A stretch of 64,000 nucleotides of DNA from Cladosporium sp. IMV 00045 (GCA_001931905.2 MSJI02000538.1:127937-191936); one strand, 5' to 3'. Positions 29,877 to 41,869 are shown, numbered from the stretch's first letter. Notes: generated by a model from the sequence alone, not told the origin. A program made the numbers and translations.

Positions 29877-32479
29877 ATGCCGTCGCTGGCAGAGCTTCTG
29901 GCCAAGCGCGCGGGCGTTGTTTTAGATTCTTCAGAGATCATTTCATCTTCAGAGCACAATGCGATCGATCCAGCTGCGCGATTAGTAAAACGAATTGAGA
30001 TTCCCTACAACGACAGCAGTCCTCCGGGTCTGATTGAAGCCAACACAGTCGATCCATTCATAGAGTCCGACAAGTATGCGTTGGGATGGGTGTACTTCTG
30101 CGCCGTACTGCTGGTTTTCACGATCATCTTTCGACTGTATCATCTCTGGACGGACAAAATCCGAACCGCACTACACAAGGAAGAGCTCCTGAACATTGCA
30201 AACACCGCATCGCCTGACACCGATTATGAGTTGTCCGCGCTGGGTACGGACAAGTCTACCACGAAATTCTTTCCTCGCGACGGTTCGTTACCGGAACAAC
30301 CCAAGGCGCAAAAACCAAGCTGGCCGAGCCACATCCTAAGAAGCTTGATCGCATTGAGCCGATACGTTGCTTACTATCCAATCCCGAGCATTAGACTGAA
30401 GAAGCGATGGAGACCAATTGTCTTGCCATCTCTCAGTGTCCTCTTCATTGTTGCCGCCGCTGTGATCTTCACAGTATTGTACTGTTTCGTACCGCAACCA
30501 CTCTACTGGCAGACTATTCGTTATGGATCTCCTCCACTTGCTATCCGAGCCGGAATGATCGCAGTGGCGATGATGCCTTGGATCGTCGGCCTAAGCATGA
30601 AGGCGAACTTCATCTCTCTGCTCACCGGGATCGGACACGAACGACTCAATGTGCTCCACCGATGGCTGGCGTACCTTTGTTTGGTGCTGAGCCTGGTTCA
30701 CACGGTGCCCTTCTATGTGCAGCCTGTCTGGGAACATGGTGGCCTGGCAGTCTTCCAATCCTATTTCGGCAGCTCTGGTGGGGTGATCTACGGGACAGGT
30801 AAGGCTCAACATGATACCTATTGTCACTTCGAATGCTGATGTTTGTAGGAATCGCTGCCCTTGTTCCACTGCTTGTTCTCTGCACACACTCACTCCCGCC
30901 TCTCAGACGTCGTTTTTACGAGGTCTTTGTCATGATCCATGTTCCAATTTCTATTGTGTTCCTCGGCATGCTCTTTTGGCACTGCAGAAATTACCTCTCT
31001 TCCTGGGCTTATCTCTGGTCGACTGTGGCGATCTGGCTGTCTTCTTATGCAGTGAGACTGTTCTACCTGAACTGGACAAACCCCTGGCGAATGTCGTTTC
31101 TTGTTGGGGAAGAGGCTGCAGTCACTGTCTTGCCCGAGGATGCCATCAAGGTGACTATTCCAACCCAGATGAAGTGGAAGCCCGGTCAATACGTCTATCT
31201 GCGTATGCCTGGTGTTTCCATCTTTGAAAATCACCCTTTCACCATCGCCTCACTGTGCAGCGACGAATTTCCATCTGGTTATGGCGACGAGTATAGAGAT
31301 ATGGTCGTCGTCTTCCGGCCATTCGGTGGATTCACCAAGAAGGTGCTAGACAATGCCCTCGACCATGGTCCTTGGCACACATATCGTGCCTTCGTTGATG
31401 GACCCTACGGCGGCATGCGTCGAAGCCTAGATTCATTCGACCACGTCGTTCTCGTTGCAGGTGGAAGTGGCATCACCGCGATCGTGTCCCAGCTCCTGGA
31501 TCTAATCAAGCGCATGCGAGACGCAAAAGCAGTCACGAAGACTGTTCACGTCATTTGGGCGCTCAAGCGTCCAGATACCATGGAATGGTTCAAAGAGGAG
31601 CTGCGAATTTGCAGAGAGTACGCTCCGCCAGACAGCGTGCACTGTCAATTCTACATCACCACCGCCAAACGACAATCCGCAACCGGCAGAATCGTCAGCG
31701 CGCAAACTCCTACAAGACCAGTCAGCATGGTCTTCCACGATAAAGTCAACGGCATGTTTCAAAACATCGCCAGTAACCGCTACTCATATGCCTCCTCAAA
31801 CCGCCACTCAGCACTCATCCGAGACGAAGCTGCCGGAGATCCTGAACGCGAGAAAGAACTGCGAGTCGAGAAAGAAGACCGCCTCAGACCTCTGCCAGAA
31901 GCCCATCTCAGGCCATCTCACCGCCACCTCTCCCCATCACCCAACCGCAAATCAGTAAGCCCCGATATCCGCGATCATTCACCAGTACCATCCACCCTTC
32001 CCTTGGAAGAAACCCCCCACCTCCCACCACATCCAACCCTCCACGAAAAGCGCCGCTCCCGCGCCCTGAGCCTCGACATCTCCACCGCGCAAAACACCGC
32101 CCTCAACGCCCTAAACGGCATCACCTCTCCACCCGCCAAAGGCCAACAAGAAGACCAGTCCCAGAACCCCGACTTCGGCTTCCCCTCCACCCCAACCGAG
32201 TTTCAGAAGAACCTCATGCGCTTCGCTTTCATGCCCGCCACGCTGCGCAAGCCCGCCTCTTCTGGCTGGAGCACGGAATGGGGTCGTCCTGACATTCCCT
32301 ACATGCTGCGCGAGCTGAGTCGCGAGTGGACTGGTGGGCGTGCGGCTGTGTTTGCCTGCGGGCCTCCGGGTATGCGCACGGATGTTGCGCGTGCGGTGAG
32401 GTCTATGCAGAGGGATGTTTGGAGTAGGACTTCGGCGATGGAGGAGGTCTTTTTGCATGCGGAGAATTATGCTCTTTAG
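29877..32479 (+). CDS. Ferric-chelate reductase (FRE family, plasma membrane)
   Basis: Transfers electrons from NADPH through FAD and two hemes to extracellular ferric iron. Exons 29877-30798 and 30849-32479 flank a 50-nt intron and give 850 residues. One helix lies at about 67-88 before the ferric-reductase membrane core. Two pairs of heme histidines, each spaced H-x13-H, are visible: HRWLAYLCLVLSLVH and HVPISIVFLGMLFWH. The FAD site is ENHPFTIAS; NADPH sites are VAGGSGITAIVS and FACGPPGM. A roughly 170-residue disordered, Ser/Pro/Arg-rich insert separates the two halves of the NADPH domain. No signal peptide is obvious. It could be specific for another chelate or for copper. No iron-response GATA cluster was looked for in depth. 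Confidence 0.93.
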
Positions 32480-32761
32480 TCTGTCCTGATGGGAAGGATC
32501 AGGTGTTATTGGTGAAGATGACATTGCTACGGCATGTCACCGGCGTTTGGTTCAATGCGGCCTGGTTTAGTCCTTTACCATCACCACTTTCTTTTCTTAG
32601 TTTTCTTTTGTTTTTTTCTCACATCCACTCAGTCCGCATGATACAAGATACCCAGACTCGCTTAATGAAAAGGCAATGTGCATATGATTGGCTTCCTCTC
32701 ACTTCCTTTCCAGTACTGCTCCTATAACCGGGGTCAACCACTGCATCTGACCATGCAGAGC
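32480..32761. other. 3' flank of ferric reductase
   Basis: T-rich tract near 32587-32620 and no coding character; presumed 3' UTR. Confidence 0.35.
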
Positions 32762-32905
32762 AAAAGAAGAGATTCGAAACAATTTCTGAAACACAACCTA
32801 TTTCTCCTCAAGATCAGGATCAAAAGTAAAAGTAAAAGAAGTTGTTCGAAACAATCTCTGAGACACAATCTACTTCTCCACGAGATTATGATCAAAAGCA
32901 AAAGA
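32762..32905. repeat. 72-bp imperfect tandem repeat, two copies, abutting tRNA
   Basis: Copy 1 (32762-32833) and copy 2 (32834-32905) share AAAAGAAG, TTCGAAACAAT, ACACAA, TTCTCC and GATCAAAAG at the same offset of 72 bp. The second copy ends at the 3' flank of the tRNA-Glu gene. Divergence of roughly a quarter of the bases, judged by eye, indicates an old duplication. No function apparent. Confidence 0.65.
32900..32903 (-). terminator. RNA polymerase III T-run terminator of tRNA-Glu
   Basis: AAAA on the plus strand (TTTT on the tRNA strand) six bases past the tRNA 3' end, with a second TTTT at 32894-32897; this is the minimal pol III stop signal. Confidence 0.6.
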
Positions 32906-32909
32906 GATA

Positions 32910-33015
32910 TTCCGACACGGGGAATTGAACCCCGGCCTTGTCGGCACCACATCTTCTTGTCAGAAGACAAGTGAAGAATGAGAGCGACAAATCCTAGCCA
33001 CTAGACCATATCGGA
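32910..33015 (-). tRNA. tRNA-Glu: tRNA-Glu (CTC anticodon) with 34-nt intron
   Basis: Read on the minus strand, the 7-bp acceptor stem TCCGATA/TGTCGGA closes with one T-G pair. The D arm carries the A box (TGGTCTAGTGG), the T arm the B box (GGTTCAATTCC) within a 5-bp stem, and the anticodon stem TGTCG/CGACA presents C-T-CTC-A-C. An intron at 32945-32978 is inserted one base 3' of the anticodon, the canonical place; its centre forms a 6-bp hairpin (CTTGTC/GACAAG). The mature length is 72 nt. It decodes GAG, a frequent codon in the highly expressed genes here. Confidence 0.95.
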
Positions 33016-33774
33016 TTGATGAGCGTCGCGGGTTTGTGTACATAAAAATCCGCTGTTTCTGATGGGGAAGGAGTGACCCAGCGTGCCTTCCATTTTTGTC
33101 GGAGATGTAAGTGAACTGAGGTTATGTGACAAACGGCGCTGCTGGCTGGATCTTGTAAGCTTTGTGGAATTTACCAAGTGCCAATGGAATCAGGACGAAT
33201 GTGTTTGAGACTGACTTGCGAGCAAATGTAGTGGCTCATGCTCCCATAGATTTTGTTTGAAGGCAATTACAGTACTGAACGATATGGTACTGACGATGGC
33301 GGTGCGCCTGGGTCGTCGTCTTGACAGAAGGATGAAAACCCCACAGACTTGACCCATGTAAGCATGATGACAACGACCGGACAGTGGGTTCTCATTTACC
33401 GAGTCTGCAGTGGAAGTAAGAGACTCTCATGCATATGCTTTGATTTTGAAATTCGGAACAGAGGAATATAGGGAAGTATAGACAGAGAAACGAAAGGACA
33501 CGCTCAAAAGAACACTCATCTTTCAGCACCGCTCGTTGCATAAAGACTCTTGCGAGCCGCAAAAAGCCAATCCCTTCTTATGATAACGCCCGCGCCATCC
33601 CCGCTCATTGAGTATAGGAAATCAAGGAGAAAAAGAAAGATATCACTGATAGATAAATAGGTCGGACAGTTTCCTCTTCTGCTTTCTTTATTTCCTTTTC
33701 GTCATGATTGCCCGAACCTCCCGACCAGCCGATCATGATGCATCGTGTGAAAATTATCGCCGGCTGAGTTGCCT
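33016..33774. other. Intergenic, no gene seen
   Basis: 759 bases between the tRNA and the receptor gene, A/T-rich in the right half; presumed 3' UTR of the receptor. Nothing else recognised. Confidence 0.4.
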
Positions 33775-35644
33775 TCATCGCCTTTCCCAGTATCTGTCCT
33801 CTTCCTCTTCAGGCGGGTGGAAGCCCAGTCCGCCTCTGGCCCGCTGGTCGCGGGCGTCGTAGCTTCCTCCCAAGCCATTGTTCTGGTTGAAACTGCTCTG
33901 TCGGCTTGGTGTCTTGGGCGCGCTGAAAGATGCTGTGGGTGGGTTGTAGCGTCTCTCGCCTCTTGCTGCGGGTGGGGGTGAGGAGGCGTAGGCGTAGTCC
34001 ATGTCACGGTTACTGCTGTTCTGGCGACGCAGCATTGGGTTCATAGAGCTGGTTGAGTCGTGGTGGGATAGTTGCGAGGCGTTGCGGTGGTAGGCTGGGT
34101 CGGGCGACATGCGCTCGCTGTAGCCCGGCGGTATTGAGCCGCTGCCATGCGTGTGGCCGCGGTAGGCTTCGTCTGGGGAGCTTAGAAATGTATCAGGCGA
34201 GTCAAAGGCGGAAGGACTTTTCCTGTCCGGATCTACGGTCAGCGGGCCAGAGATGGTTGCGCTGTAGCCTGGCTTTTGCATTTCGAAGGTGGTGTTCATG
34301 TAGCTGCGGTCGTAGTTGTCGTAATCCTGTTTGGAAGGACCACGTTGGGCGTCGTTTCTCGCATCGAGTGAAACGAATTCTTGTCGTGAGGTGAAGCGGT
34401 GACGGAAGAACTCGATCCATGCTGGGAAGATGGAGGGCCTAGTGAGGAAGAGGAAAACTTGAATGCCGGCCAATGACAGCAGCATAAGGACGGCAATGAC
34501 GGTATGCTCGTTGACGAGATAAGCTTGTGCATCCTTCAAGCAGGCGTTCTTGTTTCTTGGGTTCTGAACGAGGCAAAGTAGCCAAGGCATGACGTTGTCA
34601 AGGTCTTGTGGGACACTTGATTGCAGGCCGTCTAGGTAGACGAATACGATTGCGAAGAAGATAACATCCACGAGAATGATGCTGCTAATCACAATGCCGC
34701 GCCATTGCAGCCAGAGGACCTTCTTCAGACGTTGGTAAACAGCGCGCGCAGTCTGCGTGTGAAGGCTTCCAGAGTAGCTCGGGAGTCCGGAACCCGATGC
34801 GCTGGTGGAGTTCGCAGGGCTGTCAACCCAAAGGTTCTTGAGGTAGACGTGCAAACAGTATGTGAACGTCATGAGTTGGAGGATACCTGCAATTCCTGCA
34901 ATGCCCATGAGAGGTCCCCAGAAGTCGGCCATTGAGTTGGCGTGGTTGACGTGGCAGGCGCTGCCAAATCGAAAGCTAACTCCAGTAATGGTCATGGTAA
35001 CGGTGAAAAGTATCGCTGGAATGCCCCAGCCGATGACCTGGGAAATGTAGAAGAACTTTCGTCCGGGTACTATGTCCCAACAGATCTGAAGGTTCATGGA
35101 CAGAGCGCGAATGCAAATCCAGCTAGCAGCGCAAAGGCCTCCGGCGACGATGAATGCACCGCTCCAAGCACATCCCATGGAGGAGTACATGTCGTTGGGC
35201 GTGATTTCATCGTAGCATTGTGATGGGTTCGCTCCGAGTGGAATGGTGAATCCCAAGCAGATCATGATGACAGCTATGATCAGGCACACCGAGAGGTAGT
35301 GACTCCTTGTCTTCTGAGTAGGGAGTACTATGTAGCTCAGCAGCATGAAGACGAGCATTATCAGTCCAGCCACGTTCAACCATTCCGCAACATCATTGTA
35401 TGTTTGAAATGTGTCGGCGTATGCCCAATTTGTTGCTGGACATGGTAGGCAGCATGTAGGTTCTCCTGGAATCATAGCTATGGGTGCGCAAAATCTGCCC
35501 TCGACAACTGAGAATCGTTAGTCCGAGCTGAGCCGCGGGTGATTTCAAAGAGGTCAACGTACATCCTCCTTCGTTCGAAAACAAAGATTCGTCCATGAAT
35601 GGCGCGGGGCAGTTGCCCTGAAAACGCATTGTCGTATTCGCCAT
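33775..35644 (-). CDS. Seven-transmembrane receptor, fungal secretin/frizzled-like class
   Basis: Exons 35644-35563 and 35507-33775 (intron 35508-35562, 55 nt, ACTAAC branch) give 604 residues. The short extracellular N-terminus is Cys-rich: GNCPAPFMDESLF, the splice-restored GGFVEGRFCAPIA and CCLPCPATNWAYAD. Seven hydrophobic segments follow, starting with AGLIMLVFMLLSYIVLP and including CLIIAVIMICLGFTIPLG, SGAFIVAGGLCAASWICIRA, SQVIGWGIPAILFTVTMTIT and a last TVIAVLMLLSLAGIQVFLFL. The roughly 190-residue cytoplasmic tail is Ser/Pro/Tyr-rich with many potential phosphorylation sites and ends in an acidic EEEEDRYWERR. It resembles fungal receptors compared with secretin or frizzled receptors; ligand and G protein unknown. 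An additional 5' exon encoding a signal peptide may exist. Confidence 0.8.
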
Positions 35645-38600
35645 TTCGAATAAGATGTGTCCGGGATTCCCGGAGTAGCGATATTGAGGGTCGGTTCAGT
35701 CCAATTCGTAACAATCGCAAACTCCAGATCGCGCTCAATGTTCGTTATGTTGTTCGTAATCTGCCTCCTCCAGATGCAATACCGCCGCCTCTCAACCTGA
35801 ATGCGATAAGTATATCCAGATCGTAGGAGTCGCAACTTTCAAGAGCCCATGGTCCAACGCACTAGGCGATTCCCTTCGTCAGGCCTCCCAAGTCCAGGCA
35901 GATGACGGTGGCAAGTTGATCGGGCGTGCTACGGAGGCTTGCTTTTGGTGTGGAAGCACAGCAACTTGATTATGCACAGAAAAGCAATGAAAAGAAAGAC
36001 AGAAACCCGAGGGAGTGACAAAATGCGCCGGGTGGCCAGACAGCAGCGTGGACAGGATATGCAGCCGGTGAGGAAAGGATACTGGCGACGCCGCACCAGG
36101 GTACAACTGCTCTTAGGGAAGGTGGCAGAGCTGACAAGCTGTTGGGATGGTTGTCCACAAGGCGCGAAGGAATGGCTCTTCACAGGCGAGAGGGTACTTG
36201 GCCGGGTGTCTAGGCACGCGACTCATCACTACACGCCCACATACTACCGTACCAAGGCTGTCCCCTGTGGCCACCCAGAGGCCGCTAGGTAGCGAAAGTG
36301 AGGCGTCTGGAGGCGGCCACTATGGCCATGGCGGACAGGGCGCGCGGCTGCGCACCGAACAGGCCGTGGGCACGAGCTGACGAGCATGCGCTGGCGTGCG
36401 GACTCAAAGCCTGTTGCAGCAGCGCGTATGGATAGTGGAAATCGATAATGTGACATAGCACGGCGGACCCGCCAGTGGGCGAGGATAGGCGTGAAGAGCC
36501 ATGGCCTCTTCCTTCTCCACGCACAAAAGTGGCACGGCCGTTGCACCAGTGAGCAATGCTAGGCCGGTTCCTGATGTCTGACGGGATGCAGGCTTCTGTA
36601 CCCCTGCAGCTGATGCCGGACCAATGCAGGGCGACGGGCTCGCTTCTCACTCAAGATTCGCCAGACGAGCCCAGGATGTGACTAGACGCGAGTGGGCGAA
36701 TCGGAAAAATGCGTGTGTAGTGGCCAGGGTATGCTAGCAAATGCATTTTGTACATGATGGCTTGGATGGGGAATTGCGCGATATAGTCGTGTGGCAAGTT
36801 CGTCCACGCGGTCTCGAGGAAGTTGAGACAACATGTCGGTATAGGCATGACTTCATTAACATAGCCATAAGCATGGGCTTTATGATCCTGATGGTGGTGC
36901 ACTGGTGAGCACAGCTGGCAAGCATGAGCAAGCTAGCGGCAGATGGTGAGACGGGAAGAAGAAAAAAACGTCCTGTGTGCCTCAGAGCGTACAGTAGTGC
37001 AACCGGTCACGGCATCTCAGCTGTCACCATCGCCCGTGAAGCTCGTGTCTTCCATGCTCGCCATGCATTTTTGCACGGCATGTCCATACGGGCCTGGTAA
37101 GGCACCCCGTTTGCTAGTTCTCGATGCTTGCAAGTATCCACCCGGCGGACGAGCCGCGCCAGCCAACACTCCGTCGAGCATGGCTATTCCCGCATAGTCA
37201 CGACTCAACATAAAATCCATGAGCATATCTTCATGACAAGTATAAGCGTATGGCGGGTTGCTCAAGTCCATTCACTTAGTTGATTCGCCAGATCCAGATC
37301 AAATCATCACCTGCCTTACTCAGACATCAATACTGTCATTACTGCTCGAGTCCAATGGTCTGCCATATATGCGTCGGTTGCATGGGCATAGAGGGCTGCG
37401 GCGTCAAAGCGTTACCCACAGGCCCTGATCTTCGAATCTCGAACAAACACGACATAGGCGATGGGCGGACTAATATATTTAACACCTTGCCAACACGTGG
37501 GACACGCGAACGTTTTGTGTCCGTGTCTGTGTGGAAAGCCTCGATGATTTTCGTCTTAGGCAAACTCTCTACCCCTCTTCTCACTTCACGGTTATATGGA
37601 GCGATTATCCGGCTGGAAATGTCTTGTGGAAGAAGGGATAAATGTTAGCATTGGCAACGATCCAAATGTGTGTGGTGAAGCCGGGGCAAAGATGTTTCGA
37701 GAGCGCATGCTGTAGCCGTCATAGCATCGGGAATTGCAGTGACATGCATGACAGTTTTCGAATCAGGAGCGGGCATCGTATGCGTGCCATGATCTCGATT
37801 GATCAAGAGCTGATTCATTAGCTAGATTCAAGCCACAGAAATCGATTTAATGGCAGGCTTGCGCATTAACTTGACACGCGTTCGCCGGCCAAGCCCTCAA
37901 ATCAGAACGCTGCTTTGCGACTTGCGTAGAGACAAGACCATGTAGTAGCATATACTCTTATACCGATGGCTGGCTGAGAATTGATGGTCTCAAGGCCGGC
38001 TCATTCGATTGCTTGATCGGGACGATCGAACGGTCCGATGGAATGCTGCAAGCCGCAAACCCTCTCGCAACAAGCAAGAGAACAGGTCGTCAGAAATAGA
38101 AACTGGACAACATCCGGGGGCAGCTAGCCGACAGGGTAGATAATTCCAAATGCACCTATTCCCTCGCAATGGAATTCATGGAATGCCTTTCTTCCCGAGA
38201 ACATCTGGTTTCCCCAACAAAATAGGCCAGCATCAATCGACCTGGCAAACCCGCAAAGCGAATGTTCGTATTCCCGCATGCTGTGTCCAACTCCTGCGAT
38301 TGCACAGTCTGACCCCTATGCAAGAAAGAGCAAGTATGTCGTTCTCGCATTTCGTTGGCGTTACCTTAAAACGGGACGACCGGGAAGGCAATTTAGAAAG
38401 AGAAACTCAATTAGCCGCGCCAGCACCCGAGGTTACGGTGGTTATCATTTCCAACAATTCCAGAAGGACACAACAGCGCCATTTCGTTTCACTCCTCGAA
38501 GTCTATCCATTGAATTATCAGGCCCATAGGGCAAAACGCCAGCAAGCTCTGGCACCAGCCCAGAAGAAGTCCGTTCCCCATCCCCCATCCCAGCACCGTT

Positions 38601-39912
38601 GCGATGTGATACAAAAAGCCTAAATACCCAAATCTCTCCCACGAGAGATTTCGAAGGATTGAGGCCCAATTCCGCACCCGATTCTGGCTTAATCGACGTC
38701 TTTCCGTTCATTTCTGTACTAGTGTGCCCTGAACGAGGTGGTATCAACCCCGGACCCACGTGCTGGAAAGAGTAGCAGAGCCGATCTTTGGGGAATTGCC
38801 AAACCGCCGCTTTTGGATATGTGTGTCTTGCAAGGATTGGGGGCTCGCATGTTCGATGATGAGATACAGTAGTTGTGAACTCTCTCGTCGGGCGCCAGAT
38901 GGTCGGGACGTAGGGTTGCGAGAGTTGCGATGTCGATGCTTTCATTTCGAAAGGTTACGTTCTATGGGTTGCGAGGTCTACCATGTTGACATGCATGTAC
39001 ATTTGTACTGCTTTCGCGGCCAGCCTTGCCTGGAATATTGCAAGCCACGTTCGCGTTATTGCAGCTGATATGATCTACGTACTGTATTCTATGTATCACT
39101 TCGCATTTCCAGAAGAGCGATTGGCAAGTTGGTAGACGCTAGACTTCAACAATGGGTAAGAGGCGTCCAATCGCTATCTCAATGCAGTTGCTGCTTCGCT
39201 CGTTCGTCAGCCTCGCGAAAAGATCGTGTCGACTTGCCTTCAGCGATTGAAGGATTGACGCCGCTTATAGAAGGATCGTGATGTCTTGGATATCGAATCG
39301 AGGCTCGGGAAGGTGGAGATGACGGTACGTTCAAGAGTGTCTAGATGCTCTTGGTAATTGAGGCTTGCTGTTCATCGTATCCGTCAATGCCATTCGCGTG
39401 CCGCATGTAAATAGCTCAGTACCAGAGGCGAACTGCGGGCTAGTGATGTGGCCAAAACGGAACCAGAAGAAAGATGTTCTCGAATGTCAGGTATCTCGAT
39501 ATCTAGGACCTTATCTATACAGAGGAGGTAGCGTGACCCACCGCTACCGAGCCCGATTATTTCTACCAGCTTGCCTGCTGTCAACCCTCCAAGTAAAACA
39601 GACACTTTTCGTATTGTGAGCTTGTCCAGCCAAGATTCCCATTATGTATCCAAATTTCAGGTTGGTGGAGAGGCCCAGGCGATCTTGCTGCTGGAGTGTT
39701 GTTCTCATAAGTTTTACAGTGGCCAACAGTTTCTTCATCTCTGAGTTATGGATTTGACCACCCAGGGACAATGCAATCCGACCAGTGGCATTGACGTTGC
39801 TGTGTTCGCGTTGCTGGTCACACTCCTCCCATTAAAATCTTAACTAAAGCAACAATTGGCAACCTTGGAGTTCCGACCAATAGCAAGGCGGTTTTCTGCG
39901 TTGACAGGAGCC
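35645..39912. other. 4.3-kb gene-poor region
   Basis: No open frame has convincing coding content; the longest plus-strand frame (38150-38623, 157 codons) lacks domains. The left part is presumably the receptor promoter; the right end is the UTP15 3' flank. An 8-bp perfect inverted repeat, GCGATTGG/CCAATCGC, at 39117-39124 and 39167-39174 could form a small hairpin. No tRNA, transposon or tandem repeat was recognised. Confidence 0.4.
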
Positions 39913-41544
39913 TCAGCCTTCACCAAGGAGTTCTAGAACACCAACCACGCCCTCCGCTTGTTGCGCAAGCTCGCAGCCTCGTCTGACTCTCTTGCCGATC
40001 CTCTCCACGAGCAGACATACCCTCCTGCCTTCGTCGCCTGCCGCATCCTCTGCCCAGTCACCCATTTTGTAACTGTACAAGTCCAGCACAAGGAGCAGAA
40101 CGTCACTCGTCAAGCTCATCAACCGCGGGTGGTTGACGTACCTCAGGACCCACTCAAGCACAGGCGCTAGTTGCTCCTCCGAGCGGTTTGCGAGCGCTGT
40201 TCGCATAGCAGAGCGGTGTCGCAGAGCAGTAAGACATGTGAGAACTTCCTCGTTGGAAAATTGGTCTGCACCACCAGCAGGTGCCAGAACCAGGTCCAAG
40301 GCGTTGCCGTACGCACCCTTGCGAAGACTTTGTTGCCAGGGCTTCAGCTTCTTGGCTTTTGTGTTGCGTTCGTTGCCAGTGATGACGATGTCGGCGCCCT
40401 CGCCACGGAAGTCCTTGCCGCGATCACGCGCTTTGATGCCTTGACGAAGGTCTTTCTTCTTCTGTTTGCGTTCGTAGTCGTCTGCGGTACCTTCGATGAG
40501 AGCCTGCATACGCTTTTCCTTTTCTCGAGACTTCACTTTCTCGGCACCAGCCAAGCGAGTCTTGATAGAGAGGAGGCCGGTTTGCAGACCAACTGCTAAG
40601 TGTCGATCGTCGCTGTCGGCAGATGTGGAGGGAACGGTCGAAAGGGAGAGGATGGGCGCGGTGTATTTGGTCGAAGCGACGACTTCCCAGCTGGAAGTGG
40701 AGTGGATTTTGACGTGGCCATCGAGGCCAGCGGTCAACAGGCGGGTGTTGTTTTGGGCCAGAGAAAGGGCTGTGACGGTCTTCTGATGGGAGCGCAAGAC
40801 GACTTCAGCCTTGCCAGAGATGAGGTTGAGAATCGAGACGGTGTTGCTTGCGGCGACAGCAACGGTTGAGGGAGAAAGGGCCAGGACATCTTCGACGGCA
40901 CCAGCAACCTTGAAGACCATGACCGCCCGGCCTACTTGTCGTGTGTCCCAGACGCGCACAGTCTGATCGTAACTGCCCGTCACAAGCATGCCCTCCTGAC
41001 CAGGCAGCCATGTACCAGCTCTCACGTAATCCTCGTGTCCAAGACCAGTGAATTTGGGCTCGTCCTCGGTCAGGTCCCAGACTTTGACGGTCCTGTCGTC
41101 GCTGCAAGTCATGAACTCGGTCAAGACGTCCGGCCTCCACCTGACCACATGTACGGCCTGCCTCCTCCTCTCCTCGCGCATCCATTGCTTCAGAATAGCC
41201 CTGCTTCCTGTATCAAAAGCCTGCACGACACCCGAATCTCCACCTGCAAGAACAATTCTGCCGTCCCGTCTGAGAACACCCGAGCGTGCGACATCGTCAA
41301 CACCAAACCGAGAAATGGTCTTGATGAGCTTGCGAGTACGTGAGCTGAAGATCTGAACGCGGCCGCCAGAAGTTACTGCAAAGGTATCGTTGGCTCCAGT
41401 GGTAATCGAGGTTATTGCGCTGTTATGCGGCGAAGGAACCAGCAGTTGCGATTTGAAGGTGCGCCAGTATGCCTGGTCGGCTGTAAGAGGTGCTGGGCCA
41501 GGAGCCGCGCGCACCGGCGCTATAGGCTGCACTTCAGCAGCCAT
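39913..41544 (-). CDS. UTP15: UTP15, WD40 subunit of the SSU processome (t-UTP)
   Basis: Nucleolar protein of the UTP-A complex needed for early 18S pre-rRNA processing and, in yeast, rDNA transcription. Single exon, 543 residues. The N-terminus carries the family block QAYWRTFKSQLLVPSPHNSA, followed by WD-type repeats ending in VQIFSS, VQAFDT, VKVWDL, VRVWDT, VSILNL and VKIHST (about 45-315). A basic linker (about 330-410, KVKSREKEKRMQ; RQGIKARDRGKDFRG) precedes the helical UTP15 C-terminal domain (LRKGAYGNALDLVL; VLTCLTALRHRSAMRTAL; about 415-540). It shares a 325-bp divergent region with GET3. Confidence 0.93.
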   Translation of the reverse strand: MAAEVQPIAPVRAAPGPAPLTADQAYWRTFKSQLLVPSPHNSAITSITTGANDTFAVTSGGRVQIFSSRTRKLIKTISRFGVDDVARSGVLRRDGRIVLAGGDSGVVQAFDTGSRAILKQWMREERRRQAVHVVRWRPDVLTEFMTCSDDRTVKVWDLTEDEPKFTGLGHEDYVRAGTWLPGQEGMLVTGSYDQTVRVWDTRQVGRAVMVFKVAGAVEDVLALSPSTVAVAASNTVSILNLISGKAEVVLRSHQKTVTALSLAQNNTRLLTAGLDGHVKIHSTSSWEVVASTKYTAPILSLSTVPSTSADSDDRHLAVGLQTGLLSIKTRLAGAEKVKSREKEKRMQALIEGTADDYERKQKKKDLRQGIKARDRGKDFRGEGADIVITGNERNTKAKKLKPWQQSLRKGAYGNALDLVLAPAGGADQFSNEEVLTCLTALRHRSAMRTALANRSEEQLAPVLEWVLRYVNHPRLMSLTSDVLLLVLDLYSYKMGDWAEDAAGDEGRRVCLLVERIGKRVRRGCELAQQAEGVVGVLELLGEG

Positions 41545-41869
41545 TGTGTTAGAGGTGGTGTTAGTGAAGTGGTGTTATGCGGTCGAACAAATAATTATCA
41601 CATGAAACTCTCAAGTCTGAAAAATTCGGGGAAAGCGCGGGTCGGCGCAAAGCTCAAAGTTCTGTGGAGGTGCAGTCTGGCTGTGGCTGGATCAGGGCAG
41701 CGGGCAGCATCTGACGTCGACGTGGTGGGATGCCTTTTCATGCCGCCTGGTCGAAATCATCCGCCCGTTCAAGATCTCCCATAAAGACATAAATACTCCT
41801 TTTCGGACACCCACCGCTTGCAACAACACCGCATCACCACATTTTTCAGCAACAACAACATCTCTCAAT
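41545..41869. other. Shared divergent promoter region, UTP15 and GET3
   Basis: 325 bases between the two ATGs. The GET3 side ends in a C/A-rich leader with CAACAACAACATCTCTCAAT before the start. No TATA box or binding site is clear enough to name. Confidence 0.45.

Noticed and set aside
38150..38623. 157-codon plus-strand frame in the second gene-poor region
   Set aside because: No domain, no compositional signal and no conserved-looking block; cannot be supported from sequence alone.
38718..38770. tRNA T-arm-like CAACCCCGGACCC
   Set aside because: The loop does not match GGTTCRANYCC and no other tRNA arms flank it.
39117..39174. 8-bp inverted repeat GCGATTGG/CCAATCGC with a tRNA-like GCAAGTTGGTAGACGC inside
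   Set aside because: Does not fold into a tRNA: no B box, no anticodon stem. A chance hairpin is the simplest view.
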